In this document: positions 7,937-15,481 of the stretch, in pieces
Layout: each line of letters opens with the position of its first letter
Numbering within the stretch: position 1 is the first letter of the stretch
DNA from: Deltaproteobacteria bacterium
GTDB lineage: Bacteria; Desulfobacterota_D; UBA1144; Nemesobacterales; N074bin48
Assembly (NCBI GenBank): GCA_004356685.1
Contig: SMWS01000082.1
Coordinates: forward strand, 1 to 21,296
Length of the DNA stretch: 21,296 nt
Reading direction: 5' to 3'
Notes under the pieces: generated by a model
What the model saw: the letters and a program-made list of their open reading frames with translations, nothing else
The model's database searches: none
What the model was told of the DNA's origin: nothing
Translations under genes and position numbers: made by a program

Positions 7937-8416
7937 ATGAAAATCATTACAATATTTGCAGTTATTATCATTGCGATTGCGGCTTTTTTCTTATGGCCTT
8001 CTTCAGATGACCCCTCTGAAATAGAAAAGGTACTGAACAAAATGATAACCGCCGGACAAAATGGAGTTTATGAGGGAGTCACCGAGCATGTTTCATTTGA
8101 GTACAGAGATGATTATGGAGCTACTTATTTTGTAGTCAAAAATATAGTTAAGAATGTTTTCAAAAAATTCGATAAATTTGAAACAAAATATAACAATTTA
8201 TCAGTAACTATGAATGAAACAGAGGATGGAAACAAAATTGCAATTGCAAACCTGAATATGAATATCAAGGGAATAAAATCTAACATTCCTATCAGCATTC
8301 TAGGAAAAGATGATTCTTTTGAAAATATCACACTTACATTCAAGAAATCAAAACTTGGTGAATGGACAGTTATCAAGTCTGAGGGTTTAGACGGAGCAAT
8401 AGAAGAGGGTTTTTAA
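7937..8416 (+). CDS. Membrane-anchored small protein of unknown function
   Basis: 159 residues: an uncleaved-looking N-terminal helix (about 3-20, rich in Ile and Ala, ending FFLWPSS) followed by an acidic and lysine-rich soluble domain in the periplasm. The soluble part starts with a helix (SEIEKVLNKMITAGQNG), then a helix/strand pattern ending in a long curved-sheet-like series (LSVTMNETEDG, IAIANLNMNIKG, FENITLTFKKSKLGEWTVIKSEG). This order resembles NTF2-like/SnoaL-like alpha+beta domains, but I do not recognise the family and the resemblance is only a shape argument. It lies 28 bases after comEC on the same strand with no ribosome binding site, probably as part of the same transcript. 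Confidence 0.7.
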   Translation: MKIITIFAVIIIAIAAFFLWPSSDDPSEIEKVLNKMITAGQNGVYEGVTEHVSFEYRDDYGATYFVVKNIVKNVFKKFDKFETKYNNLSVTMNETEDGNKIAIANLNMNIKGIKSNIPISILGKDDSFENITLTFKKSKLGEWTVIKSEGLDGAIEEGF

Positions 8417-8458
8417 TAACATATTGTTTTAACAACTTGTTTAGTTTAATATTTTACT

Positions 8459-8767
8459 ATGAATGAATCATTAAAATGTGACTTTAGTTTGCTAAGCGAT
8501 ACAGAAAAACAAAAAAGAGACGAATTATCTGAAAAACTAAAATTTGCTATAACCGATGTAGTCGAAACTGAAAATGGGTACGATATTAGCGTTTTTTCTA
8601 ATATATATAATATAATTGATGTTGATAATATTACGCAGTTAGAATCCAAGTGCTGCCCATTTTTAAATTTTAAGGTTACTTCAGAGGGTGGATATACAGT
8701 TATAAAAGTCACAGGGGCCCCTGGTGTTAAACAGTTTATTGCTGATCACTTTGGACTGATGGTATAG
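8459..8767 (+). CDS. Small CCPF-motif protein of unknown function
   Basis: 102 residues, no signal peptide. An N-terminal Leu/Asp/Glu-rich helical region (LSDTEKQKRDELSEKLKFA) leads into a strand pair (ENGYDISVFSNIYNI). The block LESKCCPFLNFKVTSEGGYTVIKVTG follows, ending GAPGVKQFIADHFGL. The vicinal Cys-Cys-Pro-Phe and the terminal 'G..GvK.Fi' are typical of a small conserved family of unknown function that I recall as often lying near mercury or arsenic resistance regulators. No such genes are here. The two adjacent cysteines (about 67-68) could bind a thiophilic metal, but that is inference. It lies 42 bases after the preceding gene, without a visible ribosome binding site, and converges on the P450 gene. 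Confidence 0.75.
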   Translation: MNESLKCDFSLLSDTEKQKRDELSEKLKFAITDVVETENGYDISVFSNIYNIIDVDNITQLESKCCPFLNFKVTSEGGYTVIKVTGAPGVKQFIADHFGLMV

Positions 8768-8773
8768 TCCAAA
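8750..8773. other. Hairpin across the CCPF gene stop, between convergent genes
   Basis: A perfect 8-bp inverted repeat (TTTGGACT at 8750-8757, AGTCCAAA at 8766-8773) with an 8-base loop spans the TAG stop. It ends 10 bases before the P450 stop on the other strand. It lacks a T run on either strand, so it may be an inefficient terminator or a 3'-end stabiliser rather than an intrinsic terminator. Confidence 0.4.
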
Positions 8774-8782
8774 ACAAGGTAA

Positions 8783-10129
8783 TTAAACATCTCTTTTTTC
8801 TAATATCATTTTAAGCCCATTCTTTGGTCTGAGCGTAATTAAAGGGTCAGGTATTACTGCCCTGTTTTGAACCAATTTCATTTTCCATCCTGAGAGTATA
8901 GTTGCTAAAACAAGCACTCCTTCCAACCAAGCAAATCCTTCACCAATGCAGAGTCTGGGCCCTCCGCCAAATGGATAGTATGCAAACTTTGGTATAGACC
9001 TTATAAAATCATTTTCCCAGCGTGCAGGCCTGAATTCGAGCGGGTCAGAATAATATTTTGGATCTCTTTGAATAACATACTGGCTCATGAAAATATCAGC
9101 CCCGGCAGGAACAATATAATCCTTTAATTTATAATCTGACAGTGCCCTCCTTACAACTGTCCAGGCGGGAGGGTAAAGCCTCATTGCCTCGGTAAAAACC
9201 ATTTTTGTATATTTTAGATTATTATAATCATCCATATTTGGCAGTCTGCTACCCAAAACAGATTTAATCTCTGCATAGAGTTTCATTTCCACTTCAGGGT
9301 GCTGAGAAATGAGATAAAGCGACCACGATAAAGAATTTGCAGTAGTCTCCTGCCCTGCAATAAATAGTGTTATCGCTTCGTCTCTTATCTGCTGATCCGA
9401 CATGCCTGCGCTATCTGACTCTCCGCTTCTAACTGAAAGCAGTAAAGAAAGTAGATCATCATAGCTGTCTTCATCCCCGCGTCTTTCTTCTATAAATTCA
9501 TATATTGTACTGTCCAGTTTTTGCAGCGCCTCGTTGCATCTTTTTACGCCTAGCAGGGGCAGCTTGTCCAGGTATTCTGAATATGGAAATACAAGCCTTG
9601 TGAACTGTTTCATAACAGCAGTAAGGGCATCACCTATTTCATCGGGGTTCTTTTCAATATCAGAGTTAAAAAGGGTCTTTACAACTATACTAAAAGTAAT
9701 CTTCATCATCTCTTTATGCATATCCAATACCTGACCGTCCTTCCACTGTTCAGATATTCTATGAGAATGTTCGCTCATGATGCTGGCATATTTAGAAATT
9801 CTTTTTTGAAGAAATACCGGCTGAATCATGCGTCTCTGCTTTAAATGAAAATCAGCCTCGCTTGTCAGGAGCCCTTCCCCTACAACCATCTTAGCCCTTT
9901 TCAGTGCCCTGCTCTTACTAAAATTTTCATTGTTAGTTACCAGTACATCTTTTACAATTTCAGGATCACTCACCATATACATTTTTCTTTTTCCAAGCTT
10001 AAAAAATGCAATCTCTCCATAAGTTTTTCGCATATGAATTAAAAAACCCAGAATGTCTCTGAAATAATGGAAAGAAGATCCGAGTATTGGTAAACCTCTG
10101 GGTCCTGGTGGGAGTAATAATGTTTTCAT
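8783..10129 (-). CDS. Cytochrome P450 monooxygenase
   Basis: 448 residues containing all core P450 motifs: the proline-rich start LPPGPRGLPILG (6-17), the I-helix AGQETT (258-263, oxygen activation), the K-helix ExxR (Glu314, Arg317), the PARW block (368-371) and the haem loop FGGGPRLCIG with the axial Cys at 394. The C-helix position that is often Trp is His here (FHLKQRR, 94-100). There is no N-terminal membrane helix and no fused reductase, so it should be a soluble enzyme needing separate redox partners, none of which are recognisable nearby. The FGGGPRxCIG loop and PERF/PARW style place it with bacterial P450s resembling fatty-acid or terpene hydroxylases rather than the short actinobacterial type. 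The substrate cannot be inferred. It has its own promoter overlapped by a palindrome and almost no leader. Confidence 0.97.
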   Translation of the reverse strand: MKTLLLPPGPRGLPILGSSFHYFRDILGFLIHMRKTYGEIAFFKLGKRKMYMVSDPEIVKDVLVTNNENFSKSRALKRAKMVVGEGLLTSEADFHLKQRRMIQPVFLQKRISKYASIMSEHSHRISEQWKDGQVLDMHKEMMKITFSIVVKTLFNSDIEKNPDEIGDALTAVMKQFTRLVFPYSEYLDKLPLLGVKRCNEALQKLDSTIYEFIEERRGDEDSYDDLLSLLLSVRSGESDSAGMSDQQIRDEAITLFIAGQETTANSLSWSLYLISQHPEVEMKLYAEIKSVLGSRLPNMDDYNNLKYTKMVFTEAMRLYPPAWTVVRRALSDYKLKDYIVPAGADIFMSQYVIQRDPKYYSDPLEFRPARWENDFIRSIPKFAYYPFGGGPRLCIGEGFAWLEGVLVLATILSGWKMKLVQNRAVIPDPLITLRPKNGLKMILEKRDV

Positions 10130-10133
10130 ATTA

Positions 10134-10166
10134 TTTTAGTATACTAAAAACTCTGCATACTCTAAA
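10134..10166 (-). promoter_or_regulatory. P450 promoter with palindromic operator-like site
   Basis: On the minus strand TTTAGA (10161-10166) and TATACT (10138-10143) are separated by 17 bases. The -10 box lies in the middle of a perfect 16-bp palindrome, TTTTAGTATACTAAAA (10134-10149). Transcription would start about 1-3 bases before the ATG at 10129, so the message would be nearly leaderless, in keeping with the lack of a ribosome binding site. A dimeric repressor could sit on the palindrome. Confidence 0.5.
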
Positions 10167-10196
10167 AATTCATTAAGGTCTAAATATAAATTATAG

Positions 10197-10769
10197 TTAT
10201 TTCAACAACGCCTCTGCCTGTATAACAAGCAGCTTATCCGGACTATCTTTAATTACAGCATTAAAATCATCTTTGGCATTTTTTTTATCGCATTTAGCTT
10301 TATGTATTATACCCCTGAATAAATAGGCTTTATACAGCTGCTTATCCAGGCTTATTGACTTATTGCAATCCAACTCTGCTTTTACTAATTCACCCATATT
10401 AATATAAGTAAAACAACGGTTCGCATAGGCATCTGCATATCCCTTATCTATTTTAATAGCTGAAATTACATCATTTAAGGCGTTTTGATACTCACCTTTT
10501 TTAATAAATGCATAGCCGCGGTTATTATAAGCCTCTGCGTAACGTGGATGATACTCAACCGCCTTGTTATAATCCTCAATCGCCAGGTCATAGAGATTTT
10601 TTTCCATATAAAGTAAACCCCTATTGTTATACCCTCTTGCCGCTTCTTTACTCTGCTGAAACTGTGGAGAAACCGGTTTTGTATCTTCACAGTAAACGAA
10701 CTGATAATTAATCAGGACTAATATTAGAAAAGAACTAATAAATAAACTTGAACTTTGCATAATGAACAA
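10197..10769 (-). CDS. Exported tetratricopeptide-repeat protein
   Basis: About 190 residues. A hydrophobic N-terminal segment (about 8-27) acts as signal peptide or anchor, although its start has no Lys or Arg, which is unusual. Four consecutive 34-residue TPR units follow (about 43-76, 77-110, 111-144 and 145-178), with the repeating pattern AYNNRGxxxxxxGxYxxAxxDxxxAIxxxP. TPRs mediate protein-protein contacts, and small exported TPR proteins often scaffold envelope complexes. The start is either TTG at 10769 or ATG at 10760: AGGAG (10774-10778) lies 4 bases from the TTG and 13 from the ATG. It has its own good promoter and lies 67 bases upstream of the P450 gene, which has a separate promoter. 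The partner is unknown. Confidence 0.85.
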   Translation of the reverse strand: MFIMQSSSLFISSFLILVLINYQFVYCEDTKPVSPQFQQSKEAARGYNNRGLLYMEKNLYDLAIEDYNKAVEYHPRYAEAYNNRGYAFIKKGEYQNALNDVISAIKIDKGYADAYANRCFTYINMGELVKAELDCNKSISLDKQLYKAYLFRGIIHKAKCDKKNAKDDFNAVIKDSPDKLLVIQAEALLK

Positions 10770-10783
10770 TTTTCTCCTACATC

Positions 10784-10813
10784 ATTATACTATTTTAATA
10801 AAGTATATTTCAA
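10784..10813 (-). promoter_or_regulatory. Sigma-70-type promoter of the TPR gene
   Basis: On the minus strand TTGAAA (10808-10813) and a perfect TATAAT (10784-10789) are separated by 18 bases. The expected start at about 10778 coincides with the AGGAG ribosome binding site, giving a leader of only 9 (TTG) or 18 (ATG) bases. Confidence 0.65.
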
Positions 10814-10906
10814 CAGCGAAAGTTTAGATTTGTATTATTAATGATATTTAGTGAGGTACTCTGAAATACGTAGTGTGAAAATAGATAAATATTTAGAAAT
10901 AGATGT

Positions 10907-11497
10907 TTATTTAGGGGTATAAATTCCGGTTAGCTCTTTTACTTTTTCTGCATCATCCGGAGTATCTAATATTTTTCCAGTTCCCATTTCATATAAGAAA
11001 TTTGCATTATCTCTAGGCGCTTCACTTCTTACTGTTGGTTCAAAGAACACCTCTTTTGTATGAACAAGCCCGGCCCTGTTGTAAGAAGAGAGCTCATATT
11101 TCATTCCCATCCTAAGTGCATCACAAGGGCACGCTTCTACACAAAACCCGCAAAATACACAGCGCATAAAATCTATGTTGTAGATCTTCGGTCTTCTTTC
11201 CACCCCATAATCATCGGCAGGCTCGGAAACAATTGAAATTGCCTGCGTCGGGCACGCTACTTCACAAAGCTTGCATGCAACACACCTTATTTTCTGATCA
11301 TCATCCCCAGGAAGTATATGCAGCCCTCTGTACCTTGGCGGAAGCTCTTTTACCTCTTCTGGGTACTGCACGGTTATGGGCTGAAACCTCAAAAGATGCT
11401 TAAGCGTAATAAACATTCCCTTTAGTATTTGAGGAATGTATAATTGTTCAAAAAAACTTAATTCTGGTGTTTTTATAATTTTAACTTTTATAGCCAT
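10907..11497 (-). CDS. nuoI: NADH-quinone oxidoreductase subunit I-like 2[4Fe-4S] protein
   Basis: 196 residues. The N-terminus (KGMFITLKHLLRFQPITVQYPEE) is the typical NuoI amphipathic region that lies on the membrane arm. Two ferredoxin-type clusters follow, CVACKLCEVACP (Cys72, 75, 78, 82) and CVFCGFCVEACP (Cys113, 116, 119, 123), the ligands of clusters N6a and N6b in the electron path from NADH to quinone. Length and the linker (YNIDFMRCVFCG, then LRMGMKYELSSYNR) fit NuoI rather than a free ferredoxin. An extra Cys follows in the second motif (CPCDAL, Cys125). It stands alone: no other complex I subunit gene is in the window. It lies 65 bases after the symporter gene on the same strand and has no ribosome binding site. 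It may be a scattered complex I gene or belong to a related oxidoreductase. Confidence 0.9.
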   Translation of the reverse strand: MAIKVKIIKTPELSFFEQLYIPQILKGMFITLKHLLRFQPITVQYPEEVKELPPRYRGLHILPGDDDQKIRCVACKLCEVACPTQAISIVSEPADDYGVERRPKIYNIDFMRCVFCGFCVEACPCDALRMGMKYELSSYNRAGLVHTKEVFFEPTVRSEAPRDNANFLYEMGTGKILDTPDDAEKVKELTGIYTPK

Positions 11498-11562
11498 TTT
11501 GTTTAACCGAAAAAAACAATCGCATAACTATTAACACAAAATTACAACAATTAAAATAATAA

Positions 11563-13311
11563 CTATCTATTTGTAAAAATTCTTAAGTAAATTAGGAACG
11601 AACAAATAATTGAAAAAGCAAATAAAACGATTCCAAGACTAAACTCGCCTAACAATAGTTTGCCAATCCCAATCATGCCAGCTAACACTACACAAACACC
11701 AAGCGCCCAGTTAATGAGAACTCGTGCCAGTGAATCCCTGTCTTGAGTAACCGTAGTTACCGGCCCCCAATAACCCCAGGGTTTTATTTTATTGTAAAAT
11801 TTTTGCAGTTTTTCAACTGGTTCAGGACTGGTAAAATATGTTGTAATAATCCAGGTTGAAATCGAAACTGGTATGACGATTACCTGATGTTTTAGCTCAA
11901 GACTTATTCCCTTTAAATTTGTATAAATAATCATGATCAATATTGTAAGTATCGAGCTTCCAAGAGCGGATATTTCAGACCATGCGTTTATTCTCCACCA
12001 AAACCACCTTAGTATAAGAACAAGCCCTATACCTGCGCTCATTGCCCACAGAAAAATCCAGGCTTTGCCTATATCTTTAATATAAAACGCAAAGATTCCG
12101 GCAAGAATCGTAATTATAATTGTAAATATCCTCGATACCATCACATAATGGCGATCTGACCTATCTTTTTCAATAAACCTTTTATATATGTCGTTTACCA
12201 GATAAGACGAACCCCAGTTCAAATGTGTAGTTATAGTTGACATAAATGCTGCTAAAAATGTGATAAACAAAAGCCCCAGCAGCCCTGGACCCAGAAACCT
12301 TTTTATCATAAGAAGATAATAAACCTCCTGATCTGCGTTGCTGTTTTCTGCATATGGAAAAACAAGCAGTGATGCCACGGCTATAAGCACCCAGGGCCAA
12401 AGCCTTATTATATAGTGATTAATAACAAACCAGGCTGTACCTGCTACCGCATGGTTTTCATTTTTTGCTGAAGACATCCTCTGAATTATATAACCCCCGC
12501 CATCAGCATTATGAGATGACCACCAGATAACGCTTATAAATATCAAAAAAGAAAAGAAACTGGACGAGAAAAACCCTTGATCCACGGGTGTTCCTGTGCT
12601 TGGGGTCATAAAGAATTTCAGATTACTCTCCACTTCACCTAATCTGGATAAAAAACCTGAATAGCCCCCAATTTCTGGGGAATTTATCACAAAATGAACT
12701 AAAACAATTGATCCAAATAGTGCAATAAAATACTGTATGAAATCTGTAATTGCCACGCCCCATATCCCAGAGAGTGTCGTATAGAACACCGCAATTGCGA
12801 GGCAAACCACAATTGCTATATATGTTTCGACCCCAAAGAACACCCCAAACACTTTAGCCATAGCGCTTATAACCCAGCCCATCACTATAAAATTGTATAT
12901 TGTAGAAAAATAAAGCGCTTTAAATCCTCTGAGAAACGCTGCGGGTTTCCCGCTATATCTAAGCTCAATGAACTCATTATCGGTTAAGACCTCGGCTCTT
13001 CTCCAAAGCCTTGCAAACAGAAAAACTGCAAGCACATGTCCAAAAATATAGTTCCACCAAAACCAGTTCTTCCATATGCCTTCTGAGCGCACCCAGCCTG
13101 TTATTACAAGAGGGGTATCGGCAGCAAAAGTTGTAGCAACCATCGAAGTTCCAAGAAGCCACCAGGGAAGATTCCTGCCGGAAACAAAATAGTCGGTGAT
13201 ATTTGAGCTGGCCCTTTTTGTAAAATAGAGGCCCACCCCAATAGTAACTGCCAGATATGAAAAAATAATTATCCAGTCAATGGGAGAAAATGAATTTAGA
13301 ATATTACTCAT
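11563..13311 (-). CDS. Sodium:solute symporter (SSS family)
   Basis: 582 residues with about 14 predicted membrane helices. The start (IDWIIIFSYLAVTIGVGLYF) is followed by the family block SGRNLPWWLLGTSMVATTFAADTPL (about 44-68, first broken helix and sodium site). A second block, FLAAFMSTITTHLNWGSSYLVNDIYKRF, is the helix-8/9 signature that completes the sodium site. Size and sequence put it with sugar- or vitamin-type members rather than the short proline/pantothenate carriers. It is an inner-membrane secondary transporter driven by sodium. It starts 10 bases after the anmK stop in the order murQ-anmK-symporter, so an amino-sugar or muropeptide-derived substrate is a reasonable inference, but the substrate cannot be read from the sequence. 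Confidence 0.93.
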   Translation of the reverse strand: MSNILNSFSPIDWIIIFSYLAVTIGVGLYFTKRASSNITDYFVSGRNLPWWLLGTSMVATTFAADTPLVITGWVRSEGIWKNWFWWNYIFGHVLAVFLFARLWRRAEVLTDNEFIELRYSGKPAAFLRGFKALYFSTIYNFIVMGWVISAMAKVFGVFFGVETYIAIVVCLAIAVFYTTLSGIWGVAITDFIQYFIALFGSIVLVHFVINSPEIGGYSGFLSRLGEVESNLKFFMTPSTGTPVDQGFFSSSFFSFLIFISVIWWSSHNADGGGYIIQRMSSAKNENHAVAGTAWFVINHYIIRLWPWVLIAVASLLVFPYAENSNADQEVYYLLMIKRFLGPGLLGLLFITFLAAFMSTITTHLNWGSSYLVNDIYKRFIEKDRSDRHYVMVSRIFTIIITILAGIFAFYIKDIGKAWIFLWAMSAGIGLVLILRWFWWRINAWSEISALGSSILTILIMIIYTNLKGISLELKHQVIVIPVSISTWIITTYFTSPEPVEKLQKFYNKIKPWGYWGPVTTVTQDRDSLARVLINWALGVCVVLAGMIGIGKLLLGEFSLGIVLFAFSIICSFLIYLRIFTNR

Positions 13312-13321
13312 AAACTAATTA

Positions 13322-14500
13322 TTAGAAACTATAAGATATTTTTCCAAGTGAAACATATCTTCTGGCTCCTGTGCAGGAAGGAACATTTGTTTTATTGCCT
13401 GATACAAGCTCATTTGCTAAAACTGCCATCCCAATTGCTTCTTTAGCACAGGCCGGTATACCAAATGCGTCAGATGATACAATCTCGATACCTGCTAACC
13501 TTGTTCTAAGCTCACTTACCATAAAAATATTATTCGTCCCACCGCCGCTTAAAACAACCTTTTCAATTGTGTGTTTAGGAAAAATAAAATTTTTATAAGC
13601 CTGTGCAATTGTCTCTACAGTTAGTTCCAAAAGTGTCCTCATCATATCTTTAAAATTGATTTTTTTGGTTTTGATTAACTTATATAAATTTTCTGCCGCC
13701 TTGGCGCCAAATTTTTCAGCCCCCGTAGACTTTGGAGGTTTTTGTCTATAATATTTATCTAATAGCAACTTCTGTAACAGTTCTTCATTTACAATTCCAC
13801 TCTTAGCTATTACTCCGTTTTTATCGAACAACTTTTTTCCATTTGAATTTATCCTCATAATACCGTCCATAAGCATATTTCCGGGGCCTGTATCAAAAGC
13901 TATCATGTCGTCCAATCTGCGGGTTACAACCGTTACATTTGCAATACCACCAATATTTTGAGCAAGCAGAGGGCTGTGAGAGCATTTATTAAATAACAGA
14001 TAATCAATATAGGGCATGATAGGAGCTCCTTCGCCTCCTGCCGCCATATCACGCTGCCTAAAATCACCTGCTGTGCTAACCCCGGTCTTTTCTGCTATCA
14101 CGTCAATATCCCCTATCTGAAAAGTTGCTGGAATACCGACTCTTCTTGAAGGCGGGTTATGATAGATTGTCTGGCCGTGAGATCCTATAAGATCAACATT
14201 GCTAATATCAGAAACAAATTTTTTTGCACAAAGCGCAGCAGCCTTTGCAAATTCTTCAGCCACTAAATAATTAAGCTCCGAAATTTCTTTTATCGCTGTT
14301 ATTTCTTTTATCTCTAATAGTCTCTTTTTTATTTTGGGGCTATATTTCTTACATATAAAACCAAGGGTTTTAATTTTCGATTTTATGCCGCTATCTTTAA
14401 TTTTAACTACTGCCGCATCGATCCCATCCACAGACGTGCCCGACATTAAACCTATTACAATTTTACCTTTTTTATTCGACAGTTTTTGAACAGGATTCAT
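13322..14500 (-). CDS. anmK: Anhydro-N-acetylmuramic acid kinase
   Basis: Opens the 1,6-anhydro ring of anhydro-MurNAc released by lytic transglycosylases and phosphorylates it with ATP, giving MurNAc-6-phosphate for MurQ. 392 residues, within the family range. The P-loop-like GLMSGTSVDGIDA (17-29) and the block GSHGQTIYHNPP (106-117) are present. STAGDFRQRDMAAGGEGAP (142-160) holds the catalytic-base Asp151. NIGGIANVT (182-190) and AFDTGPGNMLMD (201-212) complete the ASKHA-type kinase fold. The 'STGRE' block reads STGAE here, losing the usual Arg. The gene starts 19 bases after murQ and has no ribosome binding site. The murQ-anmK pairing confirms a peptidoglycan recycling role in the cytosol. 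Confidence 0.96.
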   Translation of the reverse strand: MNPVQKLSNKKGKIVIGLMSGTSVDGIDAAVVKIKDSGIKSKIKTLGFICKKYSPKIKKRLLEIKEITAIKEISELNYLVAEEFAKAAALCAKKFVSDISNVDLIGSHGQTIYHNPPSRRVGIPATFQIGDIDVIAEKTGVSTAGDFRQRDMAAGGEGAPIMPYIDYLLFNKCSHSPLLAQNIGGIANVTVVTRRLDDMIAFDTGPGNMLMDGIMRINSNGKKLFDKNGVIAKSGIVNEELLQKLLLDKYYRQKPPKSTGAEKFGAKAAENLYKLIKTKKINFKDMMRTLLELTVETIAQAYKNFIFPKHTIEKVVLSGGGTNNIFMVSELRTRLAGIEIVSSDAFGIPACAKEAIGMAVLANELVSGNKTNVPSCTGARRYVSLGKISYSF

Positions 14501-14519
14501 TTAGATTATCAATTAAATA

Positions 14520-15416
14520 CTACTGAAGTGCTTTCCTTAAGAAGCCACCATGTTTGCTTAGTAACGCTTTTGCTTCTAAATATGTCATTTTTCTTTTGCC
14601 CATGACTACTGCCGTTTTCACATCCCAACCTGAATCTTCTAATAAGCTTTGCGCTTTTCTGTAATTAGTCTTAACTAGTTGTTTAACTATTCGTTTTGCC
14701 CTGTTTCTTAGTTTTTCTGATTTAGGCTGGACATCTACCATCAGGTTTTTATAAGTCTTGCCAAGCTTAATCATTACCGTTGTGGTTATCATATTTAAAA
14801 TCATTTTAGTTGCGGTACCCGCTTTCATTCGTGTTGAACCAACAATCGCCTCTGGTCCCAGAATCGGAGAAATGATAATGTCTGCTATATTTTTTTTTGC
14901 AGGGTTAAAAGTGATTAAGACTGCCTGTGCCTTGATTTGTTTTGCATAGTTAATAGCTCCAAGCACAAATGGGGTTGTACTACTGGCTGCAATTCCTACT
15001 ACCACATCGTTTTTATTTAATTTTCTTTTTCTTAATTCATCCGTGCTTTCAGTATGAGAATCTTCAGCACCTTCAATTGAATTTAGAATTGCTTTGTTTC
15101 CTCCTGCTATTATAGCCTGTACGGCCGATGGAGATGTGCCAAAAGTCGGTGGGCATTCCGCTGCCTCAATCACGCCGAGCCTTCCGCTTGTGCCTGCTCC
15201 TACAAAAAATATTCTTCCACCGTTCTTAGATTGTTTATATATAAGCTCGATCGCGGCTTCAATCGATTCCCTTTGTTCATAAACTGCTTTTGGGATTTTA
15301 CGATCTTCATCCGAAATAAGTTTTATTATCTTTTTTGTAGAGGATATATCAATATCAATTGTATTAGGGTTTACAGATTCTGTAATCAGGTTATTAGTCT
15401 TTCTATTAGTTTTCAT
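14520..15416 (-). CDS. murQ: N-acetylmuramic acid 6-phosphate etherase
   Basis: Cleaves the D-lactyl ether of MurNAc-6-phosphate to give GlcNAc-6-phosphate and lactate, the step after AnmK in cell-wall sugar recycling. 298 residues, the normal length. The SIS sugar-isomerase domain shows VGAGTSGRLGVIEAAECPPTFG (about 72-93) and EGAEDS. Glu87 and Glu118 are 31 residues apart, the same spacing as the two catalytic glutamates (83 and 114) of the E. coli enzyme. GPEAIVGSTRMKAGTATKMILN is the sugar-phosphate loop, and the C-terminal helical UBA-like segment (YRKAQSLLEDSGWDVKTAVVM) is also typical. ATG at 15416 was preferred; an in-frame GTG at 15422 would add two residues. No ribosome binding site is visible. 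It is the first gene of the murQ-anmK-symporter unit. Confidence 0.96.
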   Translation of the reverse strand: MKTNRKTNNLITESVNPNTIDIDISSTKKIIKLISDEDRKIPKAVYEQRESIEAAIELIYKQSKNGGRIFFVGAGTSGRLGVIEAAECPPTFGTSPSAVQAIIAGGNKAILNSIEGAEDSHTESTDELRKRKLNKNDVVVGIAASSTTPFVLGAINYAKQIKAQAVLITFNPAKKNIADIIISPILGPEAIVGSTRMKAGTATKMILNMITTTVMIKLGKTYKNLMVDVQPKSEKLRNRAKRIVKQLVKTNYRKAQSLLEDSGWDVKTAVVMGKRKMTYLEAKALLSKHGGFLRKALQ

Positions 15417-15442
15417 TTTCACAGAATAATAAATGATATCAA

Positions 15443-15471
15443 TTGACTTTATTACTAAGATGTTTTAACTT
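15443..15471 (+). promoter_or_regulatory. Candidate promoter of tRNA-Gly
   Basis: TTGACT (15443-15448) lies 17 bases before TAACTT (15466-15471), placing a start near 15478, just before the mature tRNA 5' end at 15482. The -35 box is good (5 of 6) and the -10 box weak (3 of 6). The box also lies in the upstream region of the divergent murQ gene. Confidence 0.4.
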
Positions 15472-15481
15472 AAAAATCATT

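Noticed and set aside
8712..8723. 12-bp perfect palindrome CAGGGGCCCCTG
   Set aside because: It lies inside the CCPF coding sequence, where the Gly-Ala-Pro-Gly codons explain it. A single GC-rich palindrome is not evidence of a site.
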